The position numbers and the translations under genes are program-made. The notes beneath the pieces were generated by a model. It had not been told where the DNA came from, ran no database searches, and saw only the letters and a list, made by a program, of their open reading frames with translations. From Ostrinia nubilalis (lineage: Eukaryota; Arthropoda; Insecta; Lepidoptera; Crambidae): a stretch of 64,000 nucleotides of DNA. Numbering within the stretch: position 1 is the stretch's first letter; each line of letters begins with the position of its first letter. Below are positions 51,291 through 61,062 of this stretch, one piece after another. The stretch spans positions 1,240,001 to 1,304,000 of the forward strand of contig NW_026973566.1 in NCBI RefSeq assembly GCF_963855985.1, read 5' to 3'.

Positions 51291-51815
51291 ATTTTAGTTA
51301 ATAATGCACGTTTAACTTTCTTCATTCACTCTCACTAATAAAAAAATTGAAATCTACCTAATCAATTTAATTTCAGAAACCACTTACATTAGTGTTATAA
51401 ATCTAGATTTATTATAATAATAACTATGTAGATTCAGTAAAATAATAATATTTTATGTAATAATTAATGAATTTAAAAATGGCATCACCGTACGTGATCT
51501 ACATAGGTAGTTCTTATTTCTAATCTCGAGGACAAAGCACGAGCATAATATCTAATAAATGTAATAATTTTAAATATAATTCCATATTTTATTAAATCAA
51601 ATCAACTAAACACACTCTAGTCAACTGTAAGTGGTGTAGTATAGTTTGGAGCGAAGACGGAATCCATCCACGATACAAACTATACACGATCAGTACGCAA
51701 AATTCGTGTATAGTTTGTAGTGACCGATTTACAAAGAGACACTCCAAAATATACACGAGCAGTTTCCTATGGGTGCGTTCTGGCCATGTATAGAACGGAA
51801 AGACGCGACGGTGTC

Positions 51816-52660
51816 ACTCTCGGCTTGGGTAGATCGGCCATCAGCTGATGCTGCCCTTGTGTGTTAAACCGCTGACACTTCGTGCATTGTCTTATTTGCT
51901 TTTTTACCGCTCTGGTGCCACTTACGATCCAGTACATGTTACGACAGTGGGCTAATGTTAGCGATGCACCACCATGCAGCGTGGCTTTGTGGGCTTCGCT
52001 GATGATGAGACGCGTCAAGTGTAAGTCATGGGGCATAAGTATAGGATGCTTATTGTCATATGATAACTTTGACTGTTGTAGTCTTCCCCCAACTCTCAAA
52101 ATGTCATTGTCATCCAGAAATGGATTTAATGTCAATATAGAACTCTTTGGCTTAAGGTTTTGTTTGGCCTTGAGTCGTAAGATGTCCTCGCTGAAATGCT
52201 GCGCTTGTACGGCCTTCACTATTAGCTGAAGCGCCGCTCGCATTTCATCTGAGGTAAGGTGTTCGCTTGTCACTACGTCAGAGCGTCGAGTGCGCGCAAT
52301 GAAACGTGACACCCAACATATGACTCGGACGGCGTGTGTCAATGAACTATGCTTATTTACGATGTCAAGCACAGTGGGCGATGTCATTACTTGAACTGAA
52401 AGCGCTTGTTTACGTTTCATGTCAATTTTCGGAGTTTCACATATTTTCATCTCCAGTACGATGTCATTTTTAAGCCATGCAGGGCCTTCCCACCACAATG
52501 AGTTGTTGGTAAGCTGGGAAGGTGCTATTCCTCGCGTGGCACAGTCCGCTGCATTATCCTCGGACTTTGTGTGTCTCCAGCAAGATGCTGGCATGACGTC
52601 AGTTATTTGCTTTACGCGATTGGCAACAAACGTCTTCCAACGCGTAATGTCACCTTGCAA
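51816..52660 (-). pseudogene. pol: BEL RNase H end and integrase N-terminus
   Basis: ORF 52660-51767: MPASCWRHTKSEDNAADCAT (RNase H end), WWEGPAWLKN, then the integrase zinc domain with HPILMPHDLHLTRLIISEAH, HGGASLTLAHCRNMYWI and QCTKCQRF, up to KPRVTPSR at the insertion. The last ~12 residues of the open frame are encoded by the inserted TIR element. The integrase core resumes at 49131. Confidence 0.85.
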
Positions 52661-53355
52661 CCACCCATTTGTAATTGAATATTTGTAGGTATTGATGTCA
52701 TAATTTTCTGTACTAATTTTGTCAACAATACGGATGCACAGAGTTCTAGACGTGGTAAGCTGACTGGCTTTTTGATTGGTGCAAGTTTTGTTTTGGCGGC
52801 AAGCAACCTAATGATCACTTGACCATTGTCATCTATAGACTTAACATAATACTGAACATGCTAAAGCCTTTTCTGATGCGTCCGAAAACCCATGTAATTG
52901 AATAGGCCTTTCCGTATTTCCAATCCATCTAGGTATTTCGAACTTGTCAATGTTTTTTTAAGTCATCTCTCAGCTTTCCCCACTCGATTTGTATGTCATC
53001 CGCTATGACGTCATCCCAACCAATCCCCGACGACCATGCACCTTGAAACAGTAATTTCGCCTTGATAGTGATTGGCGACAACCATCCCAAAGGGTCAAAT
53101 AGTTGGAGATATCGGATAGCATCATGCGTTTTGTGTACTTTGTCACATTCATGTCAGTATCATGATCAAGTTTACTTCGGAACTTAAATGAGTCCGTAGT
53201 CGGTTCCCATCTAAGCCCTAATGTTGTTGTAGACTCTGCATGTTTAAAGTTTACCACACTTGGGTTTAGTTGTTCATCAGATAGGTGCTCTAGTAGCTCT
53301 GATAAGTTGCTGGACCACTATCGTAAGTTAATTCCAGCACCTTGTAACATGTCAA
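52612..53355 (-). pseudogene. pol: BEL RT end and RNase H start, fragmented
   Basis: Two open pieces, 53257-53003 (VNFKHAESTTTLGLRWEPTT, a post-RT block) and 52818-52612 (LAAKTKLAPIKKPVSLPRLE, LCASVLLTKLVQ, the RNase H strand), lie in different frames with at least two frameshifts and stops between them (near 53350, 53000 and 52830-52920). Confidence 0.75.
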
Positions 53356-54972
53356 TCAATTGCAACTGTGTTTGCTTTGCTCAAGTTGGTTATGACCTGC
53401 CAAAAGATCGTCTACATACACGTTGTTCAATAAAACTTGTGATGCTAACGGGTACCTCTCGGCTTCGTCATTTGCAAGCTGTTTCATAGTTCGTAATGCT
53501 AAGAATGGGGCTGACTTAGTCCCATATGTCAAAGTACATAGCTGATACTCTTTAATGGGATCCTGTGGGTGATCTCTCCATACGATCTTTTGAAGATGTT
53601 GATCACTTTCGTGGACCAGTATCATGCGGTACATCTTTTCACAGTCTGCTAAATAAACGAATCTGAATGTTCTCCAGTTTAAAAGCAGGCTCTGAATGTC
53701 ATTATGTAATTTAGGTCCGCACTCCATCAGGTCATTTAAACTGTATCCTAATTGAGTTTTAGCTGACGCATTGAATACCACACGTAACTTTGTCGTTGTG
53801 GATTCTTGTTTATGAATGTCATGATGTGGTAAAAAGCAACTTGGCTCTGTTTTATTTATGCATTGTTTCATGTGCCCCAAAGATACATATTCCTGCATAA
53901 ACAGTTTATAATTGTCATTCAAATGTTCATTTTTTAACAGTCTGGACTCCAATTGCCTGAACTGTGCCATGGCTTTTGGTTTGGAAGCACCAAGACGTTC
54001 GTCAAACTTATCTGTCATAGGCAGCCGTACTTCGTACTGCCCGTTCTGTAATCTCCTTGTGGTGGATACATAAAAGTCCTCACACCACTGTTCTCGTTCT
54101 GTCAACCCACTTACGTTATCTGTCACTTCCTCTATCTCCCAAAATCTGGACATATCTTCAACGTTATTAGTTACAACATAACAATTGAACGTAGAAGATA
54201 CGTTTCCAGACAATATCCATCCCAACTTGGTTTGCTGGGCGATAGGTTCATTTGGTTTACCTCGTAACAATCCACTCATGATTATTTCCGAGTAAACTTT
54301 GACGTCAAGTAAAATGTCTATTGGCTTTGAAATGTGATACTTTGGATCGGCTAATTGAATATTTTGTAAATAGGAATATTCTATGTTCGATAATGATGTA
54401 TTTGGCAAGTTATTGACGACCTTAGACATAATGAGGGCCTCTGTAACGAACTCATAATTGTCATAAATAGATTTACAATTCAATGTCACTTTCCCTCTGC
54501 CCTTTTTAGCCGCAATACCCACTCCACAAATGGATGCGTTGACTTGTTGACGGCGTAAGCCTAAACGTTGTACTGCATTCTCCGTGATCAAGGTAATTTG
54601 TGACCCTTGGTCTAACAGAGCATTTAATGTCATATACGAACCGTTATAAGCCTTCACCCCTATCTGTACTGTTGTTAATAACATTTCTTCACTCTCACTG
54701 TCAACATGATTTGCATTCTTTTCTGGTTGCCCTGTAGGGCGCGATGATGAAATATTATTTGTTGAGGTCGATGGCTTATTAGTGTTACACATAGCATCGT
54801 GCAGCAGTGTGTTGTGTGCAGCGTTGCAATTTCTGCACCGATTCACTGATTTACAAATACCTAATTCGTGTTTAAATAAGCAGTTGTTGCATACGTTATA
54901 TTTCGCAACAATGTCAAGTTTTGCATCCGGTGTCATACTAATAATGATCTGTTTAGTGAAAAGCAATTGCAA
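53356..54972 (-). CDS. pol: BEL protease and reverse transcriptase
   Basis: After zinc-binding residues (CNNCLFKHELGICKS, CRNCNAAHNTLLHDAMC) the protease has ALLDQGSQITLITENA; DQGS is the usual BEL variant of the active-site motif. RT follows: RLPMTDKFDERLGASKPKAM, RVVFNASAKTQLGYSLND, FVYLADCEKMYRMILV, TLTYGTKSAPFLALRTM and catalytic NNVYVDDLLAG near 53410. The frame ends at 53356, shortly after the catalytic motif, by a frameshift. The first residues (QLLFTKQII) come from a 24-bp sequence copied from elsewhere in gag (see 54946-54969). Confidence 0.88.
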   Translation of the reverse strand: MQLLFTKQIIISMTPDAKLDIVAKYNVCNNCLFKHELGICKSVNRCRNCNAAHNTLLHDAMCNTNKPSTSTNNISSSRPTGQPEKNANHVDSESEEMLLTTVQIGVKAYNGSYMTLNALLDQGSQITLITENAVQRLGLRRQQVNASICGVGIAAKKGRGKVTLNCKSIYDNYEFVTEALIMSKVVNNLPNTSLSNIEYSYLQNIQLADPKYHISKPIDILLDVKVYSEIIMSGLLRGKPNEPIAQQTKLGWILSGNVSSTFNCYVVTNNVEDMSRFWEIEEVTDNVSGLTEREQWCEDFYVSTTRRLQNGQYEVRLPMTDKFDERLGASKPKAMAQFRQLESRLLKNEHLNDNYKLFMQEYVSLGHMKQCINKTEPSCFLPHHDIHKQESTTTKLRVVFNASAKTQLGYSLNDLMECGPKLHNDIQSLLLNWRTFRFVYLADCEKMYRMILVHESDQHLQKIVWRDHPQDPIKEYQLCTLTYGTKSAPFLALRTMKQLANDEAERYPLASQVLLNNVYVDDLLAGHNQLEQSKHSCN

Positions 54973-56300
54973 TTGTATAGCGCATGGTCAAAATTACATA
55001 AAGGACATTTAAATAATTTGAAATTTGTATGATATGCCCTTGTAAATGTAGGTTTTTTAGAGTTAGAAAAGGACTTATTTAATTTATTATAGTCAGTTTT
55101 GTCATTTTTGTTAGTCATATTCTGTTGTTGTGGTTTAGCTATAGGTTCTAAAGCTGTAAATTTAGTTTCTAAAAACGTCATTAGTTCGCCTAAGTCTGCT
55201 AATTCTCTCGGTTTTTTCCTCGACTCTTGGTAGTCTCGATAGGTATCACTATCTAGCTTCTTGCATAGCAGGTGAGCAAGAAGTGGACCCCAAGTGTACG
55301 TGTCAATCCCAAGGTTGTCAATGGCATGAAAGCATTCTTTGCTGATGTCATGCAACTTTCTGATCTCATATGAAGTTTGCTTTTGAATTGATGGCTGATT
55401 TAGGAATACCTCGATCTGTTTAGTGAAAAGCAATTGCTTATTGTTATAGCGTAGGCAAAGAATGTCCCAAGCTGTGTCATAATTGTCAGCCGAAATATGC
55501 AGATGCTGAATAAGACGCTCAACTTCACCTTTCACCTTGCTCTTCAGGTGCTGCATTTTCTGTGACTTGCTTAAAGTGTTATTGAAGTGAATGGCTTCCT
55601 TAAAAAGGTCATAAAAAGTAAGCCATTGAGTATAATTGCCAGTAAATGTAGGAATCTCCATCTTTGGTGTGGATTCCTTAAGATGAGCATTAGAAGACAA
55701 CTTTTGATTCAATTGTCGCTTTATAGTTCTGTACCTAGTGTCATTTTCATTATACTCCTCCTCATAACCATGATCCACCTCCTCTAACAAGTTGTCAATC
55801 TGCCAATGTAATTTATCAATAGTTTCCCAACGGGCTTGAATGTTTCTCAATTCGTCCTCTATCTCCCACTTTTCCTCTAATTCGTCTAGTACACAATAGT
55901 TGATTTGCCTTATAAATGCCTTAAAATTTGTTCTTTGTTGACTCATATGTTTTTTCAACAAAGATGTAGATTCAGTTTGCTCAGAAGTGAAACATTTTGT
56001 GTCAGAAGTACCAACTTTTGGCTCAAAGTTAGCAATTAAGTTTCTAGTGCTATGATAATATTCCCGTACTCGATTATACACCCCTTTTGTGTAATAATCG
56101 TGGGATTGATCTACAGCTGTCATAAGATACTCGTGATTATTTTGGAAATCTTTCCAATGTACATCTAATGCCTCTAACCTCTTAGCGATATATTCTGCTG
56201 TCTTTCTGTCACCTGAATCTTTTTTGAAGTTTGAGTTAACTTTTTCAATTAACGTAATAAGTTCCTGTTGTTTGGCGATAATAGCCTCCATTGTAGTCAA
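54933..56300 (-). CDS. gag: BEL gag (455 aa)
   Basis: From ATG 56300, 455 codons. The N-terminal ~200 residues are helical and charged. The capsid-type domain includes MEIPTFTGNYTQWLTFYDLF and LKSKVKGEVERLIQHL, then ILCLRYNNKQLLFTKQIEVF and GIDTYTWGPLLAHLLCKKLD (the DUF1759-type Gag of BEL elements). A zinc-binding CPLCNFDHALYNC closes the frame, which stops early at 54933 after a 24-bp templated insertion; the rest of the nucleocapsid is in the frame of 54972-53356. Confidence 0.88.
   Translation of the reverse strand: MTTMEAIIAKQQELITLIEKVNSNFKKDSGDRKTAEYIAKRLEALDVHWKDFQNNHEYLMTAVDQSHDYYTKGVYNRVREYYHSTRNLIANFEPKVGTSDTKCFTSEQTESTSLLKKHMSQQRTNFKAFIRQINYCVLDELEEKWEIEDELRNIQARWETIDKLHWQIDNLLEEVDHGYEEEYNENDTRYRTIKRQLNQKLSSNAHLKESTPKMEIPTFTGNYTQWLTFYDLFKEAIHFNNTLSKSQKMQHLKSKVKGEVERLIQHLHISADNYDTAWDILCLRYNNKQLLFTKQIEVFLNQPSIQKQTSYEIRKLHDISKECFHAIDNLGIDTYTWGPLLAHLLCKKLDSDTYRDYQESRKKPRELADLGELMTFLETKFTALEPIAKPQQQNMTNKNDKTDYNKLNKSFSNSKKPTFTRAYHTNFKLFKCPLCNFDHALYNCNCFSLNRSLLV
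54946..54969 (-). repeat. 24-bp exact copy of a gag segment (other copy 55413-55436)
   Basis: The same 24 bases occur at 55413-55436, where they encode KQLLFTKQ in the capsid. The copy at 54946 lies in the nucleocapsid region and breaks the frame. It looks like filler DNA copied from nearby. Confidence 0.75.
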
Positions 56301-56717
56301 TGATCAGTTAAAAATAATAATATGGAACAGTCTTACTTGTGTATGCTGCTGTCACTGCGGCTGCTGATACCTTGGCGATGCTGATTACCGTAGCTGGTTG
56401 CACGCTCCGTCCTGTGGTGTCGAAGTGCTCGACGACTGCAGACGTGGTATGCCGCTCTGATGTCAATGTCATGCGCCTCGCAACTGATGGCGAAGCTATC
56501 CTGCTTGTCACGATGTATTTAACCCCTCTCCCGAAGGATTGCACACTCAAAATGTCAAATTGTCAAATGCACTGTATAGTACACGTGTCACTGGTATACT
56601 TTACTAAGCCACGTACACGAGTCATTCCCATAATGCAAAGTTCAGCAAAGTATTTTATCGCCGAAATGTCCCGAATTTGAACTCCTCGCGCGATAGATCA
56701 AACTCTCGAAGGACCAA
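56301..56717 (-). other. BEL leader with candidate PBS
   Basis: Untranslated leader between 5' LTR and gag. On the minus strand TTGGTCCTTCGAGAG follows the LTR and is the candidate primer-binding site. Open frames on the plus strand here are not supported. Confidence 0.6.
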
Positions 56718-56962
56718 TGTAAAATGTGGTGCCAAAGTAAGACTGATGTCAAGATGTCAGACAACTACGCCGTATCGACCGCTGATGGGATTTATTGAAA
56801 GACGTGTTTTAGCTGCCGAATGCTTTATTGCACTGATAATAAAAATGTTAGAACTAACAAAGTCCCAAATGTAGGTCAGGCGTAGCTGGCCAAAGTGCAT
56901 GAATAAAATGCAAGTTAACAATAAATTAATTAGTAATAAAAATGTGCGAGTTGACTCGTACA
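56718..56962 (-). repeat. 5' LTR of BEL/Pao (245 bp)
   Basis: Five differences from 45824-46068. Followed by target duplication CACGT (56963-56967). Confidence 0.92.
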
Positions 56963-56967
56963 CACGT

Positions 56968-58785
56968 AGTCGGTCAAATACTTCTTGAAGATCCTTTAAA
57001 TGGCGGTCGTAGGTCTCCGACAGCACAATGACGTCATCAATGTAGATAAGGATCTTTATGTGGCTCAGCGAGATTCGGAATCTGTCCATAAGTCGCTGGA
57101 AGGTTGCCGGTGCGTTTCGCAAACCAAACGGCATTCGGACGAACTTGTAGGTTCCGAACGGGGTTACGAAACAAGTCTTGTCTTGATCTTGCTCTTGTAC
57201 CTTAATCTGCCAGTAACCAGACTGTAAGTCTATCGTGGTCATATATGGCGTAGGTTTAGCTCCATGTAGCAAATCATCAGTCCTCGGCAACGGATACATA
57301 TCTGGAGTTGTGATCGCGTTCAGTTGTCTGTAATCCACACAGACTCGCGTTCCTCCATCTTTTTTGGGCACCATAACCACGGGTGCTGTCCACGGCGATT
57401 GACAGGGCTGAATGACACCTGCAGCGATCATTTTATCGACCTCTTGTCTTAAAAGTTGAGTTCGTGCAGACGACAACCTATAGGGTGCTACCGAAATAGG
57501 TCTATGATTACCTGTGTCAATGGCGTGTTCGATCTGTGTTGTGGGCTTACCGTTAGTAGTGAAGGCGTCTTCATTCCTTCTGCGGAGATCTTCTAACTGC
57601 TGGTGTTCCGTATCACTCAACAAGTTAATTGACGCGATATCACTGGACTCGAATAACTTTTCTAAGTCGGGGGACAATTCGGTTTCATCGTCGTACGTAG
57701 TGAGGCTATTTTTCGCATCAAAATAAAGCGCATCTAGTACGGGTGAATGTCCGTCAAACATGAGTCGTGGTCGCTTATTCGGTGGGGTAGACAGATCGAT
57801 TGGTATCAGTGGTCCATATACCTGTCTTGGTGGAGTGGACGCATTGACGATGTTGGCAGTCTCTGGCACCTCATGAGCAATTTGCAATGGTGTTGTGGCT
57901 TCAATAGGCTCAGAGTGCTCACTGCCTTCTTTCGTAGGCCTTGCTGGCTCTGGATTCTTGTTCAAGACGGGTGTGGGTGGCTGTGGCGACTTTGGGAATT
58001 CAGGTGTTCTGGCAATAGGGGATATCATCTGTGGTAAGTTGAATTCGTCCTGTAATTTGTCGATGATTACTTGATGGATGTCTTCCTCCTCAAGGTCGTA
58101 AGCAGTCGAGGGGTCATCCAGGAATCGGCAAGTCATCTGAGGGATGTTCAACATTAGCATCGCGTCCATGATGAATCCGACCCCCAACAGTGTGATGTTG
58201 CGCGTAGCCTGGGGTAAAATCACGAAAGTGGATGGCACAACTCTTCCAAATATGGTGATGGGAGCCCTAACTGTTCGGACCGTCTGGTGCTTAGGGATAC
58301 CGTCAGCGAGGGTGATGCTCATCTCCTGATCTTTGAAAAAGTACCCATGTTTCTGGAGTTGACGGTACAAGGAGTATGAGGCAACATTTGACCTGGCTCC
58401 CGTGTCAATTTGGGCTGTTCCCTTGATATGACCGATTTGGATTTTGACCACAGGTCTTAGATCCATCTCTCCTATTTTAATGCCGCAGAAGCTAGCATGG
58501 TCTGTGGTGGTGGCTGGCCTCCGCGTTGAGCACTTTGGACACCGGCTACGGATCACGCCAGGTTCTCCACAGCCGTAGCAGGAGAACTTCGTCACATGCG
58601 TCGAGGCCTTGACGTCTGGTTCCTTGCTAGTTCCAGCCTCTGCCTGATCCGCCTTCGCCTTTTTTCTGCAGACCTCGATTGTATGTCCGGCCAAACGGCA
58701 AAAACTACACCTCTTTGGTTTGCCTGGCGTACTATTTGGTCGTTCGGAAAGCTTTGTGGGTACTTCGTGCGTGTGTGTAGTTAAG
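56968..58785 (-). pseudogene. gag-pol: Outer gypsy gag end, protease and RT N-terminal part
   Basis: The frame is open from 58785 on the minus strand. Gag end: CSFCRLAGHTIEVC, a CCHC knuckle, and CYGCGEPGVIRSRCPKC. Protease: AQIDTGARSNVASYSLY. A Pro-rich linker (PEFPKSPQPPTPVLNKNPEP) precedes RT with SPWTAPVVMVPKKDGGTRVC, DLQSGYWQIKV, RMPFGLRNAPATFQRLM and catalytic YIDDVIVLS near 57045. It ends where the BEL element begins. The open frame runs on into the LTR to 56757, so its last ~70 residues are not native. Gag is cut on the right by the LTR of the third gypsy. Confidence 0.9.
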
Positions 58786-58961
58786 TGTTATGTAGGGCAG
58801 GGAAACCAAGTGATCAACACAAGATTCTAGTTCCAACTCATTTATTCATAATACCTAACTAAAACATTACAGTTCGGTGTCACGTGTCCGTGCGTGTGTC
58901 AATTTGGACATTGAACTTTACAATGCAATTTATTACAAATGTTATTGACACGGTAACCACA
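58786..58961 (-). repeat. 3' LTR of third gypsy (about 176 bp)
   Basis: On + TGTTATGTAGGGCAGGG ... GGTAACCACA. On the minus strand it starts TGTGGTTACC after AAAGGGGGATAGTAA and holds AATAAATGAG near 58850. Left border is fixed by resumption of outer gag at 58785. Partner LTR not visible. Confidence 0.7.
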
Positions 58962-59307
58962 TTACTATCCCCCTTTGACAATTAATTGGCACAATTAAAA
59001 ATAGAAAAACAATTTAGACAATAAAAATACAAATTAAATAATAAATTACGTTTTGATAACAAAAATAAACGAACACAATAAAAATATCGACAAAAAGTAT
59101 ACAATTTAACATTTCATAAAATATAAGTTAAGTAAATTGTTAAAAAATCTTACAAACATTTACATAAACAAAATGGTTACAACATACAAGATTGATATTT
59201 AATTTGGTAATGAAATAAAATGGTTATGAGTTTTCAAGTACATTTACAATTTTACAATTTTCACTACACTGTTTCACTGTAACGTTTTTAAATCACTCAC
59301 TTCACAG
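58962..59307 (-). other. Polypurine tract and AT-rich 3' region of third gypsy
   Basis: AAAGGGGGATAGTAA (minus strand, 58976-58962) is the polypurine tract. The rest to 59307 is AT-rich, without a frame. Confidence 0.65.
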
Positions 59308-59634
59308 TCAGGGTATAAACGCGGGGTTCATTTGGGCTTGCCCCTGCGAGGGCAACGATATCACCGCCGGTGTCGCCGTAGCCGGCGCCGCCGGTGTCAT
59401 CGGGATGCCGTTTGCCACAGCCAACCTTCCAAGTTCTTTGGCCATGGCCCTCCGTCCTCGGGCTATACATTTCTTGAATATGTAATACGCCGCCAAGATG
59501 AAGAATATGAGGCAGATGGATCCCATTAGTATTTCGGTCCTTGTTACCTCAGAAACTGTTGAGGCCGACCCTCCACTGGCCGTTGATTGGGCCTGTGAGA
59601 CGACTATTTCGTCCTTCGATGAATATCCTCCCAT
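59308..59634 (-). CDS. Small accessory membrane protein, N-myristoylation motif (108 aa)
   Basis: ATG at 59634, stop at 59308. The protein opens MGGYSSKDEIVVSQAQ: Gly-2 and Ser-6 fit the N-myristoylation consensus. A Ser/Thr/Gly-rich stretch of ~35 residues is followed by one strong transmembrane segment (LMGSICLIFFILAAYYIF), a basic juxtamembrane patch (KKCIARGRRAMAKELGR) and an Ala/Pro-rich tail. It lies 70 bp downstream of the pol stop, where an env would be, but is far too short and has no signal peptide or fusion site. It may anchor Gag or particles at membranes or aid release. Function unknown; coding is likely because the frame is intact and structured. Confidence 0.65.
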   Translation of the reverse strand: MGGYSSKDEIVVSQAQSTASGGSASTVSEVTRTEILMGSICLIFFILAAYYIFKKCIARGRRAMAKELGRLAVANGIPMTPAAPATATPAVISLPSQGQAQMNPAFIP

Positions 59635-59704
59635 GTTGATAGATTGCGAGCTTGGTTAACAGGTGACTGATTGGTGTCAATGATTTGCGTATAATGATGA
59701 ACAA

Positions 59705-59910
59705 TTAACTACAAAATCGGACTACTGGTTTGCTGACTCTGCCGAACTTGGTCACGTACGGTGGCGTCGTGTGTCCGTTGGCTGTTTTCGTAATTGAGCC
59801 TTGCGGTTTTTCTGCAGTCTGTGCAATTTGAGGTTCATCGACATCTTGTACTATGAACGCTGGCTTTAAGCGGTCGATAGAGACAACTGCGATGCGATTA
59901 GGCAATTGTA
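59705..59910 (-). pseudogene. pol: Third gypsy integrase C-terminal tail
   Basis: On the minus strand LPNRIAVVSIDRLKPAFI and a Pro-containing tail with GRVSKPVVRF are the end of a gypsy integrase. The upstream part (LVSPYEGPYRVLERHEKYF) is at 61063-61140, on the other side of the Helitrons; the amino-acid sequence is continuous across them. Confidence 0.8.
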
Positions 59911-60442
59911 TCTTCTAAATATATAAAAGGAGAAACTGACTGACTGACTGACAGATCAACGCACAGCCTAAACGGCTAAATGTAGGCACTTGAAATTTGG
60001 AAGGGACGTAGTTTAGGTACCGTAGAGGTGCACTAAGAAAGGAATTCCCGAAATTCCCACGGAAACGGGAATTAGCGGAAAAATCCTTTTGTATTAAAAA
60101 TCTAAACCGCTTAAGTTAGACGCTTGAAATTTGGTGTGCAGGTACCTTAGTAAACTTAAAGCTTAGGTACAACAGGATATTGCAAAATTCCCACGGGAAC
60201 GGGAGTTAGCGGGAAAAAACATATGTATGAAAAAATCTAAACTGCGTAAGATAGACGCTTGAAATTTGGCATGCAGGTACCTTAGTAAACGTAAAGCTTA
60301 GTTACAACAGGATATTGCAAAATTCTTACGGGAACGGGAGTTAGCGGGAAAAAACATTTGTATGAAAAAAATCTAAACCGCTTAAGATAGATGAAGGGGG
60401 TAAAACGGGATCCACGCGTACGAAGTCGCGGGCGGCCGCTAG
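59911..60442 (+). mobile_element. Helitron 1 (non-autonomous)
   Basis: Starts TCTTCTAAATATATAAAAGG and ends in a GC-rich hairpin plus CTAG (GCGGGCGGCCGCTAG), between A and a following C. Contains GACTGACTGACTGAC and repeated ACGGGAACGGGA(A/G)TTAGCG modules, one of them extra compared with copy 2. TC start, CTAG end, no target duplication: Helitron. Confidence 0.85.
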
Positions 60443-60453
60443 CTATCATCTAA

Positions 60454-60850
60454 TCTTCTAAATATATAAAAGGAGAAACTGACTGACTGACTGACAGATC
60501 AACGCACAGCCTAAACGGCTAAACGTAGGCACTTGAAATTTAAAAGGGACGTAGTTTAGGTACCGTAGAGGTGCACTAAGAAAGGAATTCCCGAAATTCC
60601 CACGGGAACGGGAATTAGCGATTAAATCCTTTTGTATGAAAAATCTAAACCGCTTAAGTTAGACGCTTGAAATTTGGTGTGCAGGTACCTTAGTAAACTT
60701 AAAGCTTAGGTACAACAGGATATCGCAAAATTCCCACGGGAACGGGAGTTAGCGGGAAAAAACATTTGTATGAAAAAAACCTAAACCGCTTAAGATAGAT
60801 GAAGGGGGTAAAACGGGATCCACGCGTACGAAGTCGCGGGCGGCCGCTAG
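60454..60850 (+). mobile_element. Helitron 2 (non-autonomous)
   Basis: Same ends and modules as Helitron 1, shorter by one internal module (~135 bp). It begins 11 bp after Helitron 1 ends. Very similar sequence, so either a tandem (rolling-circle) product or a second insertion. Confidence 0.85.
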
Positions 60851-60860
60851 CTATCATCTA

Positions 60861-61062
60861 TCTATCTATATAAATAAAAATGAATTGATCTTCGTTAGTC
60901 TGATTATAACTCGAGAACGGCTGGGCCGATTGAGCTGATTTTAGTTTTAAAATGTTTGTCGTAGTCCAGGGTAGGTCTAAACGGTGAGTAAATACGCGCG
61001 CGATATTGTTTTTCTGTGACAGACAAAATTCCACGCGGGCGAAGCCGCGGGCGGAAAGCTAG
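60861..61062 (+). mobile_element. Helitron 3 (different family, ~200 bp)
   Basis: Starts TCTATCTATATAAATAAAAA with ATGAATTGATC, contains AACTCGAGAACGGCTGGGCC and ends GAAGCCGCGGGCGGAAAGCTAG, split here for length as GAAGCCGCGGG and CGGAAAGCTAG, followed by T. This is the most common lepidopteran Helitron terminus. Confidence 0.85.

Larger units (their letters stand above)
49141..51806. mobile_element. 2.67 kb non-autonomous TIR element, 9-bp TSD (Mutator-like?)
   Basis: Terminal inverted repeats of about 36 bp (GCGTCTTTCC ... GCCAGAACGCA, two or three mismatches) at 49141 and 51806 are flanked by GACGGTGTC at 49132-49140 and 51807-51815. Nine-base duplications are characteristic of Mutator-like elements. 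Inside each end lie subterminal repeats with CCAAACTATACACGA and AGTACGCATACG or CGTGTATAGTTTG. No transposase frame exists. It holds an inner inverted-repeat unit (49353-50610) and a SINE (51020-51290). Confidence 0.75.
45824..56962 (-). mobile_element. Env-bearing BEL/Pao element, pol broken
   Basis: Two 245-bp LTRs (45824-46068, 56718-56962) with five differences seen (about 2 per cent) and a perfect 5-bp target duplication CACGT (45819-45823, 56963-56967), typical of BEL/Pao. Minus-strand order: LTR, gag, protease-RT, RNase H-integrase, env, LTR. Pol has several frameshifts and a 2.67 kb DNA element inside integrase. Older than the intact gypsy (0.2 per cent LTR difference), younger than the outer gypsy. 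Confidence 0.93.
36664..58785 (-). mobile_element. Outer Ty3/gypsy element, split into three coding pieces
   Basis: Minus-strand pieces 58785-56968 (gag end, protease, RT), 45823-44999 (RT-RNase H) and 38159-36736 (integrase) belong to one pol. The breaks are exact insertions of a BEL/Pao element (TSD CACGT) and of another gypsy (TSD ATAT), and reading frame is kept across both once the duplicated bases are discounted. Its gag is broken off at 58785 by a third gypsy element, so its 5' end lies beyond the window. The pol itself shows no other damage, so it was young when hit. Confidence 0.85.

Noticed and set aside
56339..56680. 113-codon + strand ORF in the BEL leader
   Set aside because: It is antisense to the leader of the BEL element and lacks any domain.
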